This document shows, one piece after another, positions 37,079-46,870 of a stretch of DNA of 64,000 nucleotides. This DNA is from Nitrospirales bacterium (lineage in GTDB: Bacteria; Nitrospirota; Nitrospiria; Nitrospirales; UBA8639). A model generated the notes under the pieces. It had not been told where the DNA came from, did no database searches, and was given only the letters and a program-made list of their open reading frames with translations. Position numbers and translations under genes: made by a program. The stretch is taken from the NCBI GenBank assembly GCA_022825885.1, contig JAJDVY010000041.1, forward strand, positions 22,330 through 86,329. Direction: 5' to 3'. Each line of letters opens with the position of its first letter. The stretch's first letter is position 1.

Positions 37079-39322
37079 ATGGATCAATCGTCCATCAACG
37101 TCACACCTGAAGTGATTCAACGACACGGCCTGACGGAAGAGGAATATGGGCAGATCCTCAAGCACTTGGGCCGTGAACCGAACCTGACGGAACTCGGGAT
37201 CTTTTCGGTGATGTGGAGCGAACATTGTTCGTATAAGAGTTCCCGTGTTCATTTGAAACGGTTTCCCACAGAAGGGGAGTGGGTAGTCCAAGGACCTGGC
37301 GAGAATGCCGGGGCTGTGGATATCGGCGACGGCCTTTCCGTGGTCTTTAAAATGGAATCCCATAATCATCCGTCGTTCATCGAACCGTTTCAAGGGGCGG
37401 CGACCGGAGTCGGCGGGATTTTACGCGACATATTCACGATGGGCGCACGACCTATTGCCTTATTGGATTCCCTCAGGTTCGGCGAGCTGGATCTTCCAAG
37501 GAATCGTCATCTGTTAAAGGGCGTGGTTTCCGGCATTTCCTGGTACGGGAACTGTATTGGCGTCCCCACGGTCGGCGGTGAAATCGCCTTTAACGACATT
37601 TATGCCAAAAACCCCCTGGTGAACGTCTTTTGCCTGGGCATCGTCAAAACCAATGAGTTGCTTCGAGGCCGTGCCGGCGGTGTCGGTAATCCGGTCTTGT
37701 ATATCGGCGCCAAAACCGGTCGTGACGGCATCCACGGGGCCACGATGGCTTCAGACAGTTTCGATGATACTTCTGAACAGAAGCGACCCAACGTTCAGGT
37801 TGGCGACCCTTTTTTGGAAAAATTGCTCCTGGAAGCCTGCCTGGAATTTCTGGACCAACGTCTTCTCGTCGGCATTCAGGACATGGGCGCAGCCGGTCTC
37901 ACGAGTTCATCATGTGAAATGGCCTCACGAGCCGGGACGGGCATTGAACTGGAACTAGCCGACGTACCCCGTCGTGAGCCAAACATGACGCCTTACGAAT
38001 TGATGCTGTCGGAATCCCAGGAACGCATGTTACTCGTGGCCGGTGCCGGCAAAGAAGAGCAGGTCATTGCCATTTGCCGAAAATGGGGGATTGATGCCGC
38101 TGTGATCGGAAAAGTCACGGATGACGGGTTTATCCGCATCAAGGAACAGGGAACCGTGGTGGCGGAAATGCCGGCCAAAGCCCTGGTCGATGAGAGTCCG
38201 AAGTATGAGCGTCCGGCCAAGCCTCCCGAATACCAGGATCTCCTGCAATCCCTGACGATTGAAAATCTGCCTGACGTCCAGGATGCGGAGAACGTTTTGC
38301 TTCGCTTACTGGATTCGCCGACGATTGCCAGCAAGGCCTGGGTCTATCGACAATACGACCACATGGTGGGCATCGATACCCTTGTCCGTCCGGGTTCGGA
38401 TGCGGCCGTGATGCGCATCAAAGACACAAACAAGGCCTTGGCCGTTGCAACGGACGGCAACAGCCGGTACTGTCTCTTGAACCCGTACGTGGGCGGCACC
38501 TTGACCGTGGCGGAAGCAGCCCGGAACCTCGTGTGCTCGGGGGCGCAACCCATCGGGGTCACGGATTGCCTGAATTTCGGCAACCCCGAGCGGCAGGACA
38601 TCATGTGGCAGTTCGTATTGGCTGTCGAAGGCATTGCCGATGCCTGCCGAACTTTCGGCATCCCCGTTGTCAGCGGCAACGTTAGCCTGTATAACGAAAC
38701 CAACGGTCTGTCGATTTATCCCACGCCGATTATCGGCATGGTCGGGCTCATCGAGCCGGCCGACCGCATGGTTACCCAGTGGTTTAAAAGTCCCGATGAT
38801 TGCGTTATTCTTTTGGGTGAAACCCAGGAAGATTTGGGTGGAACCGAATACTTGAAAGTCGTACATTATCGTGAGCAGGGAGCTCCTCCATGGCTCAATC
38901 TCGATGCGGAAAAGACCTTGCACGATTGCATGCTCCGCTTGACGGCGGAGGGCTTGGTGCAATCCGCTCATGATTGTTCAGACGGTGGATTGGCCGTGAC
39001 CTTGGCGGAATGCTGTTTTTCCCCTCAGGTCGCTCAGGACAAGCGGTTGGGTGCGACAATTCAACTGAATTCAAACAGCCTTCGTACTGACGCCTTGCTC
39101 TTCGGAGAAAGCCCCTCACGAATCATTCTTTCGGCATCACCCGGACAGGTCGAGCGCGTGCTGGCCATTGCCCGGGAGTATGAGGTGCCCGCCAGGGGTA
39201 TTGGTACGGTCGGCGGTGACCGTTTGACTGTGCATGTGGATGACTGCCCCACGATCGACGTGCCGGTTTCCGCACTCTTCGAACAATGGAGCCGAAGTCT
39301 GGAATCCAAGCTGTCGGCTTGA
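37079..39322 (+). CDS. purL: Phosphoribosylformylglycinamidine synthase, PurL subunit
   Basis: A 747-residue small-type FGAM synthase (PurL of the PurLQS complex; the large type has about 1300 residues). Key stretches: [59 protein letters not shown], and [15 protein letters not shown]. PurQ and PurS are not in this window. It uses glutamine-derived ammonia delivered by PurQ. The ATG starts right after an AT-rich island. Confidence 0.97.
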   Translation: MDQSSINVTPEVIQRHGLTEEEYGQILKHLGREPNLTELGIFSVMWSEHCSYKSSRVHLKRFPTEGEWVVQGPGENAGAVDIGDGLSVVFKMESHNHPSFIEPFQGAATGVGGILRDIFTMGARPIALLDSLRFGELDLPRNRHLLKGVVSGISWYGNCIGVPTVGGEIAFNDIYAKNPLVNVFCLGIVKTNELLRGRAGGVGNPVLYIGAKTGRDGIHGATMASDSFDDTSEQKRPNVQVGDPFLEKLLLEACLEFLDQRLLVGIQDMGAAGLTSSSCEMASRAGTGIELELADVPRREPNMTPYELMLSESQERMLLVAGAGKEEQVIAICRKWGIDAAVIGKVTDDGFIRIKEQGTVVAEMPAKALVDESPKYERPAKPPEYQDLLQSLTIENLPDVQDAENVLLRLLDSPTIASKAWVYRQYDHMVGIDTLVRPGSDAAVMRIKDTNKALAVATDGNSRYCLLNPYVGGTLTVAEAARNLVCSGAQPIGVTDCLNFGNPERQDIMWQFVLAVEGIADACRTFGIPVVSGNVSLYNETNGLSIYPTPIIGMVGLIEPADRMVTQWFKSPDDCVILLGETQEDLGGTEYLKVVHYREQGAPPWLNLDAEKTLHDCMLRLTAEGLVQSAHDCSDGGLAVTLAECCFSPQVAQDKRLGATIQLNSNSLRTDALLFGESPSRIILSASPGQVERVLAIAREYEVPARGIGTVGGDRLTVHVDDCPTIDVPVSALFEQWSRSLESKLSA

Positions 39323-39470
39323 GTGAAGGCAAGACACGATTGACGACGTTCAGATACAAGGGGATTTATGGCGTCAGGTTCTCCTGATCCAACGGCCCGT
39401 TATCTGAACGATGCCACGTTTTGGTTGCATGAAGGAACCCATGAGCGAACAGCAGAAAGGAATCAATCTG

Positions 39471-40499
39471 ATGAGAGGGCAGCGAATGCTGATAATGGGC
39501 ATGGCGGGCTGGATCATGGTCCTCAGTGGATGTTTGGGGAGCGGCGGGTCGCTGCCTGATATCCCCATCCCCACGCTCACGCCCGTCCCTCAACCGTTTC
39601 GGACAGAGACCACCTTTGTCGACGGTGTCCTCAGTATCGACGTGCGTTACCCTGACGGCCGTACCCGCACCCTCAATACCGTCCGGCACGTGGAACGGTC
39701 GTGGGGGCTGTACCTTCCCCGCCCCGTGCAACCCAATTTTTCCAGCCGCGAATGGTTACTCTCGGAGAACCACTATGACGGCAGGATTATGGCCTATGTC
39801 GCCGCTTCGTGGAACGACGCCGATGAGACGGATTACCTTGCGGGAGGATGGTGGCTGATCTACCCACCTGGTGTTCCCTATACGGATTTCGATTCTGCCA
39901 CACGGGGGATCTTTGCCGATGGACCGGAACTCGACCCTGCGAGACCGCCAGATCTCCCCCTCACAGGCACGGCTGCTTATGTCGGAGGGATGAGCGGTTT
40001 ATACACGTATCACTATGGTCGTGCGTGGGGTGAGTTGGCCGAGACTTCCGAGCTCACGGAGTTTGTGGGGCCCATGTCGCTGACCGCCGACTTCAACCAG
40101 AATCGTCTCACGGGGTGCCTTGGGTGTGAAGGGTCAATTGAAACCGCAGCAGGTCGCTACCTCTACCCACTCGTGCCATGGCAAGGAGACGATCCTGAGG
40201 CGTTGCCGACCGACTACGAACTGCACTTTGCCTCATCCTTTGGCGCGAACGGCACATTCGAGGATACAGCCATCACCGTGACGCATTCCGAACGCACCAT
40301 CACGCATGCTGCCGGGACGTGGCAGGGTCAGTTCTCGAACGTGCCGGACGTGGACGGCAATCCCCGCCGTGTGGTCGGCTCGACCGATGTGCATTTCGCG
40401 GAAGACGATGGCTCGCAAGGGCAGTTTACGGGGTTCTTTGATGCGCTGACGCCCGCCACGCTGACACCTCCTGGGGGCCGTGCAGGTAATACGGAATGA
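39471..40499 (+). CDS. TbpB-like surface lipoprotein (transferrin-binding-like barrel)
   Basis: A 342-residue lipoprotein with signal MRGQRMLIMGMAGWIMVLSGC (lipobox VLSGC). The mature part is beta-rich; its C-terminal barrel stretch GTWQGQFSNVPDVDGNPRRV to GQFTGFFDALTP matches proteins called transferrin-binding-like. In free-living bacteria the ligand is unknown. ATG 39471 has AAAGG ten bases upstream. Longer ATG starts (39411, 39429, 39441) would displace the signal peptide. It sits between purL and purF, but no functional link is apparent. Confidence 0.75.
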   Translation: MRGQRMLIMGMAGWIMVLSGCLGSGGSLPDIPIPTLTPVPQPFRTETTFVDGVLSIDVRYPDGRTRTLNTVRHVERSWGLYLPRPVQPNFSSREWLLSENHYDGRIMAYVAASWNDADETDYLAGGWWLIYPPGVPYTDFDSATRGIFADGPELDPARPPDLPLTGTAAYVGGMSGLYTYHYGRAWGELAETSELTEFVGPMSLTADFNQNRLTGCLGCEGSIETAAGRYLYPLVPWQGDDPEALPTDYELHFASSFGANGTFEDTAITVTHSERTITHAAGTWQGQFSNVPDVDGNPRRVVGSTDVHFAEDDGSQGQFTGFFDALTPATLTPPGGRAGNTE

Positions 40500-40560
40500 A
40501 ACGTGACGCCGCTCAGTCGAGCAATCCATTTGGAAGGAGAGGGGAGGTGGAGAGCGGTAT

Positions 40561-42021
40561 ATGAATAACTCGTCGAAAGAGAGAAGCGCGCCTTTGCATG
40601 TGGTTGCCCCGGACAAATTTCAGGATGAATGTGCGGTATTCGGGATTTACGGGCATCGAGAGGCTTCGAACTTTACCTACCTGGGGTTATACGCGTTACA
40701 GCATCGCGGGCAAGAAGGGTCCGGAATCGTCTCGTCCGATGAACGGAATTTTTACACGGAAAAAGGCATAGGATTGGTATCGGATATTTTTACAAAAAAA
40801 GAAATTCGCCGGTTGCGCGGGAATAAAGCCATCGGACACAACCGGTATTCCACCGCCGGAGACAGCCACCTGCGCAACGTCCAACCGCTCACCGTGAATT
40901 TCGCATTCGGAAACCTGGCCGTGGCGCATAACGGCAATCTCACCAACGCCTGGATGCTGCGCAGTGAACTCGAAGCCTACGGTGCGATTTTTCAATCCGA
41001 TTCCGATACGGAAGTGATCATCCACCTGATTGCCCATTCCAAAGGCGATACGTTACTCGACCGGTTGACCGAAGCGCTTTCCCTGGTTCGTGGGGCTTAC
41101 TCGCTGGTGCTGTTGACCGATCACGCCTTGATTGCCGTGCGGGATCCTTATGGGTTCCGGCCCCTATGTTTGGGAAAATTCAAAGACGCCTGGATGGTCG
41201 CGTCGGAAACCTGTGCGTTCGATCTTATGGGCGGCGAGTTCGTGCGGGAAGTCGAGCCCGGAGAACTCATTATCATCAACGACGACGGGATGACGTCACA
41301 TCAGCCGTTTGTCCTTCCCGAAAAGCCTGCGAAATGCGTGTTTGAATACGTCTATTTTGCGAGACCGGATTCCAAAATATTCGGCGATCACGCCGTCTAT
41401 CCCATTCGGAAAGCTTTGGGCCGGCAACTGGCCAAGGAAGCGTACGTGCCCGCCGACGTAGTCATTCCCGTGCCGGACTCCGGAGTGCCCGCGGCCCTGG
41501 GATATGCGGAAGGGACGGGGATTCGGTTTGAAATCGGGCTCACTCGCAACCATTACATCGGCCGGACGTTTATCGAACCCGAACAATCCATCCGGCATTT
41601 CGGCGTGAAATTGAAATTGAACGTCGTCCCTGAAGTCCTCAAGGGACGTCGCGTCGTTGTCGTGGATGATTCCATCGTGCGTGGCACGACGAGCCGGAAA
41701 ATCATCAAAATGATCCGGAACGCCGGAGTCAAGGAAGTCCACGTGCGCATCAGCTCTCCGCCGACGGTCGCCCCCTGTTTTTACGGTATTGATACGCCCA
41801 CGCAAAAAGAATTGATCGGTTCAAGTCACTCTATCGAGGAAATTCGAAAATATATCACCGCCGACAGCCTCCAATACCTGAGCTTGGAAGGGATGTTGAA
41901 CGCTGTCCCTGGCCGAAACGATCACTATTGCCATGCCTGCTTCACCGAACAATATCCCATCCCCTTTACCAAAGCCGAAGAACAACAACTCGGCTTGTTT
42001 GACGCGAATTCTTCTAGATAG
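40561..42021 (+). CDS. purF: Amidophosphoribosyltransferase
   Basis: A 486-residue PurF, the first enzyme of purine synthesis (PRPP + Gln to PRA). A propeptide of about 23 residues is cleaved to expose the nucleophile Cys in DECAVFGIYGH. The Ntn glutaminase domain has HNRYSTAGDSHLRN and HNGNLTN. The PRPP motif VVVVDDSIVRGTTS follows. Cysteines near the C terminus (HYCHACFTEQ) fit the Fe-S-type PurF. It starts with a ggagaggggagg ribosome site. It lies 61 bp after the TbpB-like gene. Confidence 0.96.
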   Translation: MNNSSKERSAPLHVVAPDKFQDECAVFGIYGHREASNFTYLGLYALQHRGQEGSGIVSSDERNFYTEKGIGLVSDIFTKKEIRRLRGNKAIGHNRYSTAGDSHLRNVQPLTVNFAFGNLAVAHNGNLTNAWMLRSELEAYGAIFQSDSDTEVIIHLIAHSKGDTLLDRLTEALSLVRGAYSLVLLTDHALIAVRDPYGFRPLCLGKFKDAWMVASETCAFDLMGGEFVREVEPGELIIINDDGMTSHQPFVLPEKPAKCVFEYVYFARPDSKIFGDHAVYPIRKALGRQLAKEAYVPADVVIPVPDSGVPAALGYAEGTGIRFEIGLTRNHYIGRTFIEPEQSIRHFGVKLKLNVVPEVLKGRRVVVVDDSIVRGTTSRKIIKMIRNAGVKEVHVRISSPPTVAPCFYGIDTPTQKELIGSSHSIEEIRKYITADSLQYLSLEGMLNAVPGRNDHYCHACFTEQYPIPFTKAEEQQLGLFDANSSR

Positions 42022-42233
42022 CTGACGGCTTGTTGGGGAAGATTCCTCGTGTCCGTTTGTTGCCTGTACCCTGCGACATAAAAGTGTCACGTTTTGCTTC
42101 GGCTGTTATTTGCTTTCAAACGTTATTCAAGAAACCGCACAGCCTTCATTGATTGCCCGCCCCCAAAATCGTGTGTTAAGATTTTTGCAACAGTTGTTTG
42201 CATTGACCGCTGTTCAATAAAGTGGAGGATGTT

Positions 42234-42767
42234 ATGAAACGCCAACTCGTTTTAACGCTTGCGCTTTCCACGGCCATGGTCACGACGGCATGGGCCGCAG
42301 GATTCTTCAAAGTCGGGGAGCCGGCGCCGCCATTCTCGCTCACCTCGGTCACAGGGGAACCCGTTTCACTGAAAGACTACCACGGCAAAGTCGTGGTGCT
42401 GGGCCTGTTTCATATTTGTGAACCGTGTTTGGTGCAAGGCACGAATTTGCAAAAAGTCTATGAGGCCACGCGCGGGCAGAACGTTGCGGTAATCGGTGTG
42501 AACTCTTCAGGCGACTCCCAGTCCGACGTCCTGGAATTTCTCAGTGCCTTCCCCGTAAAAATTACCTATCCCTATCTCACGGACCCTGATCAGATTACCG
42601 ATAAATTGTACGGAGGCGGACGCTTTATTCCGAACGTGTACATTCTGGATCAGAACGGCGTCATCCGATGGCAACGGGTCGGCAATATGGATTTGGCGGA
42701 CCATGCGGCGATTTTGGATGAAGTGAGCACATTGTTGAAGGCGTCTTCCGGATCAACTGCCTTATGA
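42234..42767 (+). CDS. TlpA/AhpC-type exported thioredoxin-like protein
   Basis: A 177-residue redoxin. It has a signal peptide (about residues 1-23, cleavage near WAA-GF), then PPFSLTSVTGEPVSLKDYHGKVVVLGLF and a redox C-x-x-C (CEPC). The C-terminal cis-Pro strand IPNVYILDQNGVIRW is present. Such proteins reduce periplasmic disulfides or assist cytochrome maturation. ATG 42234 follows GTGGAGGATG; a 4-residue longer start is weaker. No ccm gene is nearby. Confidence 0.88.
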   Translation: MKRQLVLTLALSTAMVTTAWAAGFFKVGEPAPPFSLTSVTGEPVSLKDYHGKVVVLGLFHICEPCLVQGTNLQKVYEATRGQNVAVIGVNSSGDSQSDVLEFLSAFPVKITYPYLTDPDQITDKLYGGGRFIPNVYILDQNGVIRWQRVGNMDLADHAAILDEVSTLLKASSGSTAL

Positions 42768-42871
42768 CGTTTGGAGCCTACGCTTCTCGGCGTTGGGCTG
42801 AAACCGGCAATGATGTGGCATGTCAGTCCGTCCTGATTTCTTCCATTTGAGTGAAAGGATTCGAGAACGAC

Positions 42872-43111
42872 ATGGATGAGTTTGAAGAGGGGAAAACGAA
42901 GTTTCTTGAACTGGTCAAGGGCATCGAAAGCACGGTCGAAGTCGTTATCCCGACCACACCTTCCAATGGCCGGTTTCTGATTTCTCTGACCAAGGACGGC
43001 AATCGTAAATTCATAATGGTGCCCGAAGACGACATTCTCGATCTGCCTTCGGAAGACGACATTATCTCCAAAACAACAACCATGCTGCAGGAGGCAATTG
43101 CCGAGTTATGA
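42872..43111 (+). CDS. Small acidic protein coupled to a beta-lactamase-fold protein
   Basis: A 79-residue acidic protein (MDEFEEGKTKFLELVKG). The middle VVIPTTPSNGRFLISLTKDGNRKF is beta-like. I do not recognise the family. A GTG 21 bases upstream (42851) is in frame; start uncertain. Its stop overlaps the next start by four bases (ATGA), so the two proteins are probably made together. Confidence 0.6.
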   Translation: MDEFEEGKTKFLELVKGIESTVEVVIPTTPSNGRFLISLTKDGNRKFIMVPEDDILDLPSEDDIISKTTTMLQEAIAEL

Positions 43112-43701
43112 AGCCCATTCTGCCGGGGATAGCCACATGGTCGTGGTTTTCCGAAGAAAAACAACTGAATTTTAACGGCCACCTGTTGGATGTGGGCGAA
43201 CATCGAATTCTGGTCGATCCGCCACCTCTCTCGGACGACGATTTGTCAAAGCTGGCCAATGCCGGACAGGTTGACTACATCCTGCTCACCAACCGGGATC
43301 ATGAACGTGAAAGCGCCACATATCAAGAGGCCTTGAATACCCGCGTGTACGTGCCGCAGGCCGACGCACAGGAAATGTCCGTGTCTCCGGATAAGACTTT
43401 TGTTGACGGAGAATTGCTGCCCGGCGGGATTTGGGTCGTGCAGCTTTCCAATCAAAAGTCGCCCGGAGAATCGGCCCTGTTTATCCAACAGGGACGAGGC
43501 ATTCTGATTGTCGGTGACGCCTTACTCGGCAAACCCGAAGGGGCGGTGAGCATGCTGCAGGCCGAGAAATACACTGATCCCGCCAAGGCTCGTGAAGGTC
43601 TGTGCCGCCTGCTCAAGTATAATTTCGATTCGCTGCTGGTCGGCGACGGGACTTCGATTTTGACCGGAGCCAAAGCCGTTGTGACGAAGGCCTTGGAATA
43701 G
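43108..43701 (+). CDS. Metallo-beta-lactamase-fold protein with degenerate metal site
   Basis: A 197-residue protein with an MBL-like layout: LNFNGHLLDVGEHRILVDPPPLSDDD, a strand YILLTNRDHERE where the H-x-H-x-D-H motif should be, and later GRGILIVGDALLGKP. The motif reads N-R-D-H-E-R, so only one of the usual histidines remains and metal hydrolase activity is doubtful. It is coupled to the small acidic protein upstream and is followed by a MITE-like repeat. Confidence 0.65.
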   Translation: MKPILPGIATWSWFSEEKQLNFNGHLLDVGEHRILVDPPPLSDDDLSKLANAGQVDYILLTNRDHERESATYQEALNTRVYVPQADAQEMSVSPDKTFVDGELLPGGIWVVQLSNQKSPGESALFIQQGRGILIVGDALLGKPEGAVSMLQAEKYTDPAKAREGLCRLLKYNFDSLLVGDGTSILTGAKAVVTKALE

Positions 43702-43742
43702 ACGGGATCCATGCCTTGCCTGTTATACGAATAGCCCTATTT

Positions 43743-43866
43743 GTCATTCCCGACGTTAGTAATCGGGAATCCAGAATCGTTCTTTTCACGGACGAATAAA
43801 AAACCCCTGGATCCTCGTAGATTGTCTGGATCCCCGATCAAGTCGGGGACAAGCGTCGAGGATGAC
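43743..43866. repeat. MITE/REP-like element, copy 1
   Basis: A 124-bp element starting GTCATTCCCGACG and ending CGTCGAGGATGAC, an imperfect terminal inverted repeat (11 of 13). Inside are ATCGGGAAT and CTGGATCC palindromic segments. Related copies lie at 46623, 51677 and 63842. It has no ORF and no transposase, so it is non-autonomous. It ends 23 bp before the TPR-protein ATG. Confidence 0.7.
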
Positions 43867-43889
43867 AGAAGAAGAGGTCGTTGACGACC

Positions 43890-44705
43890 ATGCGACAATC
43901 TCATTCGGCTCAACTCAATCAACGAGGCAATGTCCATTTTTCCCGGGGGTTTTACACGGAGGCTTACCAGTGTTACGCCAAGGCGTTGGAGGCCGATCGA
44001 CAAAGCGGCGACCCGAGGGCTTTGGTGGCAACGCTGGGAAATCTTGGGAACATCTGTGCCGTCAGTGGCAAACGCCGACAGGCCCAGGAATATTACCAGG
44101 AGGTCCTGGAGTTACAGAAAACGGTCGGGGACAACCGCGGGATCAGCGCAACACTGGCCAACTTGGGCAACCTGCACGTGGACGCCGGCGAATGGGAGCG
44201 AGGCCGCGCCTATTATCTCGAGGCCCTGGACAGACTGGAACTGTTTGAAGATGACGCCGCGAAGGCGGTGCTGCTCTCCGATTTGGGGTTGGTGGCCAAA
44301 GAAACCCGTCACTTCGAGCAGGCCATGAACTATTATTCCGAATCCATTGCCTTGATGAGGCGAGTGGCCAATCATGCCGGTGAGGCCGACGTGTTCAAGA
44401 TGATGGCGCGAATGTATCTGGTATGGGAGCGTTATGACGACGCGATCGCTTGTGCTCAAACAAGTTTGGCCATTGCCGAGCGGCTTCGGGACGAACTACG
44501 GATGGGTGGAGCCTGGTACGTGATGGCCGATTGCCATAAAGCCGTCGGTTGTGAGGAACGGGAAGCCCAATTCCTGCATCGCGTGGTTTGCGTGGATCAA
44601 AAATACGAATTACCCAAACTGGAAGAAAATACCCGGCGTCTTGACGCGCTTCGTGCGCGGTTGCAAAACGGTGTAAGCGCCGGGACGAGGGAGGGCGCCT
44701 CATGA
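43890..44705 (+). CDS. TPR-repeat protein
   Basis: A 271-residue protein made of about six tetratricopeptide repeats. Each shows the W/LG/Y/A/F/A/P-like spacing, for example LNQRGNVHFSRGFYTEAYQC, ATLGNLGNICAVSGKRRQAQ and VLLSDLGLVAKETRHFEQAM. TPRs mediate protein contacts; no partner is evident. ATG 43890 or TTG 43881 can start it. The region before it is the MITE copy. It overlaps the next gene by four bases (ATGA). Confidence 0.82.
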   Translation: MRQSHSAQLNQRGNVHFSRGFYTEAYQCYAKALEADRQSGDPRALVATLGNLGNICAVSGKRRQAQEYYQEVLELQKTVGDNRGISATLANLGNLHVDAGEWERGRAYYLEALDRLELFEDDAAKAVLLSDLGLVAKETRHFEQAMNYYSESIALMRRVANHAGEADVFKMMARMYLVWERYDDAIACAQTSLAIAERLRDELRMGGAWYVMADCHKAVGCEEREAQFLHRVVCVDQKYELPKLEENTRRLDALRARLQNGVSAGTREGAS

Positions 44706-45136
44706 GTGATGAATCCCATCCCGGCTGGCGACACGTCCAGGATCATCTGAAGCAAGCCAACCGGGACTTCGTTCAATATGAACCCGGTGGAGCTTTGACC
44801 CTTGAATTGGCTGATGAAGACTGGCAACTCGAAATTACGCCGGCCGGCTTGCTCATCTGTCAGGCCGGATACGCCATGGAAGATATGCAGAGCCTGCTTT
44901 CGGACGGCACAGCCGAAGATCTTGGGAGCGATGAATTGGCCAAACAGGCCAAGTTCTACATTCAACAAGTCGTGTCGAAATATCGCGATCGTCTCGTCGA
45001 GGACGGGTTCAGTGAACGGGTGGAAATGAACGATGAGTACGTCGCGGTGTTTTTCGAGCGTCCCGTTGATTTCAACGACCTCACGGAACTCGATCAGTTG
45101 ATCACGCGATACTGCCGTCAATTTGCCACTGCCTGA
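44702..45136 (+). CDS. Hypothetical acidic protein coupled to the TPR gene
   Basis: A 144-residue acidic, soluble protein with no domain I recognise. It has an alternating strand pattern in residues 29-60 (LTLELADEDWQLEITPAGLL) and helical C-terminal parts (DELAKQAKFYIQQVVSKYRD). It starts inside the end of the TPR gene (ATGA), so a partnership with that protein is a reasonable guess. Function unknown. Confidence 0.6.
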   Translation: MSDESHPGWRHVQDHLKQANRDFVQYEPGGALTLELADEDWQLEITPAGLLICQAGYAMEDMQSLLSDGTAEDLGSDELAKQAKFYIQQVVSKYRDRLVEDGFSERVEMNDEYVAVFFERPVDFNDLTELDQLITRYCRQFATA

Positions 45137-45168
45137 TTTTTCTCACCTCAGACTCAAAAGGGATTGCT

Positions 45169-46179
45169 ATGAATGCGCAACTTCCGGTTCGTACCATGGA
45201 TGATTTTCGTGACGTGGTCTATACCTTTCGGTTGTCACGGGTAATTGCAACTGCCATGGATCTCGATCTTTTTACCCATATGGGAAGACGGCTCTGGACG
45301 CCGAAATCTTTGGCGAGGACGCTGAAGGCCAGTGAACGGGGAATCGAGATTCTCCTTCGCAACCTGAAGACCGCCGGTCTGCTCACACAACGAGGCACGT
45401 CCTATCGCGCGGAAAAACTTGGCCGCACGTTTCTGAACCGGAACAGCCCGGATTATCAGGGCGCGTACCTGGAACTGGTCCATCGCCAATGGGAAGATTG
45501 GGCGCGTCTCACCGATTCCGTTCGCACGGGCAAGCCGGTTGAAAGTGACGGCCAGGACGATCCGGAATATCGGCGTTCCTTTACTTGGGCCATGCACCAG
45601 CGTTCCAGAAGACCGGCAAAAGAAGTGGCCGCCCAACTCGATCTGACCAATGCCGAAACGCTGTTGGATGTTGGGGGAGGACCCGGCACGTATGCTTTGG
45701 AGTTCCTGAAGAACAATTCCACGTTGCGCGCAGGCATCTGGGATCGCCAGCCCGCGCTTGAAGTCGCCAGGGAAATTGCCCAACCGTTACGCCACGGCAA
45801 ACGATTGTCCTGTTATCCCGGTGATCTTTTTGAAAACCCGGTTCCGGGCACATTCGACGTGATGTGGGTGTCGAACGTGCTTCATATTTTTTCGCCGGCT
45901 GAAAACAAGACTCTGTTCAAGAAACTGAAACGTGCGCTCAATCCCGGCGGACGCATTTTGATTCAGGATACGTTCCTCATGAATAAACCGGGGTACGACG
46001 CCCTGGAAACGAACCTGTTTGCAGTGACGATGCTCCTGTTTACCCCAACGGGTAATACCTATGACGTCCGGGACGTCCAACAGTGGCTCAAGACTTCCGG
46101 GCTCAAGAAAACCAAGTGTCTTCAGTTACAAAAAGGAACCGGCGATTGGGACGGTGTCATCATCGAAGGGAGAGTCTAG
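45169..46179 (+). CDS. O-methyltransferase-like SAM-dependent methyltransferase
   Basis: A 336-residue methyltransferase of the acetylserotonin/hydroxyneurosporene O-methyltransferase type. Residues about 15-90 are a winged-helix dimerisation domain (SLARTLKASERGIEILLRNL). The SAM motif is ETLLDVGGGPGTYALEFLK, and the acidic residue for hydroxyl is in DVMWVSNVLHIFSPAENK. The substrate is unknown. A small membrane protein gene overlaps its 3' end by four bases in the opposite direction. Confidence 0.82.
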   Translation: MNAQLPVRTMDDFRDVVYTFRLSRVIATAMDLDLFTHMGRRLWTPKSLARTLKASERGIEILLRNLKTAGLLTQRGTSYRAEKLGRTFLNRNSPDYQGAYLELVHRQWEDWARLTDSVRTGKPVESDGQDDPEYRRSFTWAMHQRSRRPAKEVAAQLDLTNAETLLDVGGGPGTYALEFLKNNSTLRAGIWDRQPALEVAREIAQPLRHGKRLSCYPGDLFENPVPGTFDVMWVSNVLHIFSPAENKTLFKKLKRALNPGGRILIQDTFLMNKPGYDALETNLFAVTMLLFTPTGNTYDVRDVQQWLKTSGLKKTKCLQLQKGTGDWDGVIIEGRV

Positions 46180-46556
46180 AACTGTGAGACGGTTAAGACC
46201 TGTCGCCCGCCAATGACAATAAGTAGAAAATTCAAAAAGGCAGTCAGGAAAATCAGTCCGACTATATGAAGTGAATCCGTTCCGGAGGTCATGCTCTGTA
46301 CGCATGTGGCGATGTCCAAGGCCAAACCGATTGTTCCATACATCACCCCGGCCATGGCACTCCAGCGTTGACCGATCAGACAGATTCCGCCGACAAGTAG
46401 CGGCAAGCCAAATTGAAACCCGTACCAGATGGTTCGATGAAGATCCGAGGCAAACGTGTTCTCGGGTTGCAAACCGTCAAAAGCCGCGGCGCTGACAAAA
46501 AGTCCGAAACAAAGCATTCCCATCAGGCGAGGCAGCAGGGTTCCGGCATTGGTCAT
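46176..46556 (-). CDS. Small membrane protein, four predicted helices
   Basis: A 126-residue hydrophobic protein (MTNAGTLLPRLMGMLCFGLF) with four predicted membrane helices. No family recognised. The longer frame reads up to 46811 through a MITE copy and gives LDSRVRGNG, a known translation of such repeats, so I start at 46556, where AAGGA precedes it. The 3' end overlaps the methyltransferase gene by four bases. Confidence 0.55.
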   Translation of the reverse strand: MTNAGTLLPRLMGMLCFGLFVSAAAFDGLQPENTFASDLHRTIWYGFQFGLPLLVGGICLIGQRWSAMAGVMYGTIGLALDIATCVQSMTSGTDSLHIVGLIFLTAFLNFLLIVIGGRQVLTVSQF

Positions 46557-46622
46557 GAGAAGTCCTTGGCGAATGAGAGGGCTTTGGGACGTTTGGTCAT
46601 TGCTATAACATAGTACGTGTTT

Positions 46623-46739
46623 GCCATTCCCGCGTACACGGGAATCCAGTGCCTTTATCCTTGCAAACGAACAAACAAAGACTCCGGATCCGCGATCAGA
46701 GCCTGTCCTTGACGTTCTTAATCGGGGATCGGAGATGAC
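46623..46739. repeat. MITE/REP-like element, copy 2
   Basis: A 117-bp element starting GCCATTCCCGCGTACACGGG and ending CGGAGATGAC. It is related to copy 1 in order and spacing (a GGATCC-type block and a ...GATGAC end). The core palindrome is ATTCCCG...CGGGAAT. No ORF of its own. Confidence 0.65.
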
Positions 46740-46870
46740 AGCTATGGTGTCGTCAGCCCCTTGCTCTGTCAACAAATCCGTGAACGCTTCCGCCTGCCTT
46801 CCGTTCCTCAATTCATTGACACCCCAATTTGGCCAAGCCTAGAATGGCCCCACATACAAAGGGAGGGCGT

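Noticed and set aside
38306..38971. 221-residue minus-strand frame opposite purL
   Set aside because: It mirrors the conserved purL coding region and has no independent motif or ribosome site.
46557..46811. N-terminal extension of the small membrane protein to 46811
   Set aside because: The extension reads through MITE copy 2 (SRVRGNG), a common artefact of repeat translation; Met at 46556 has a ribosome site.
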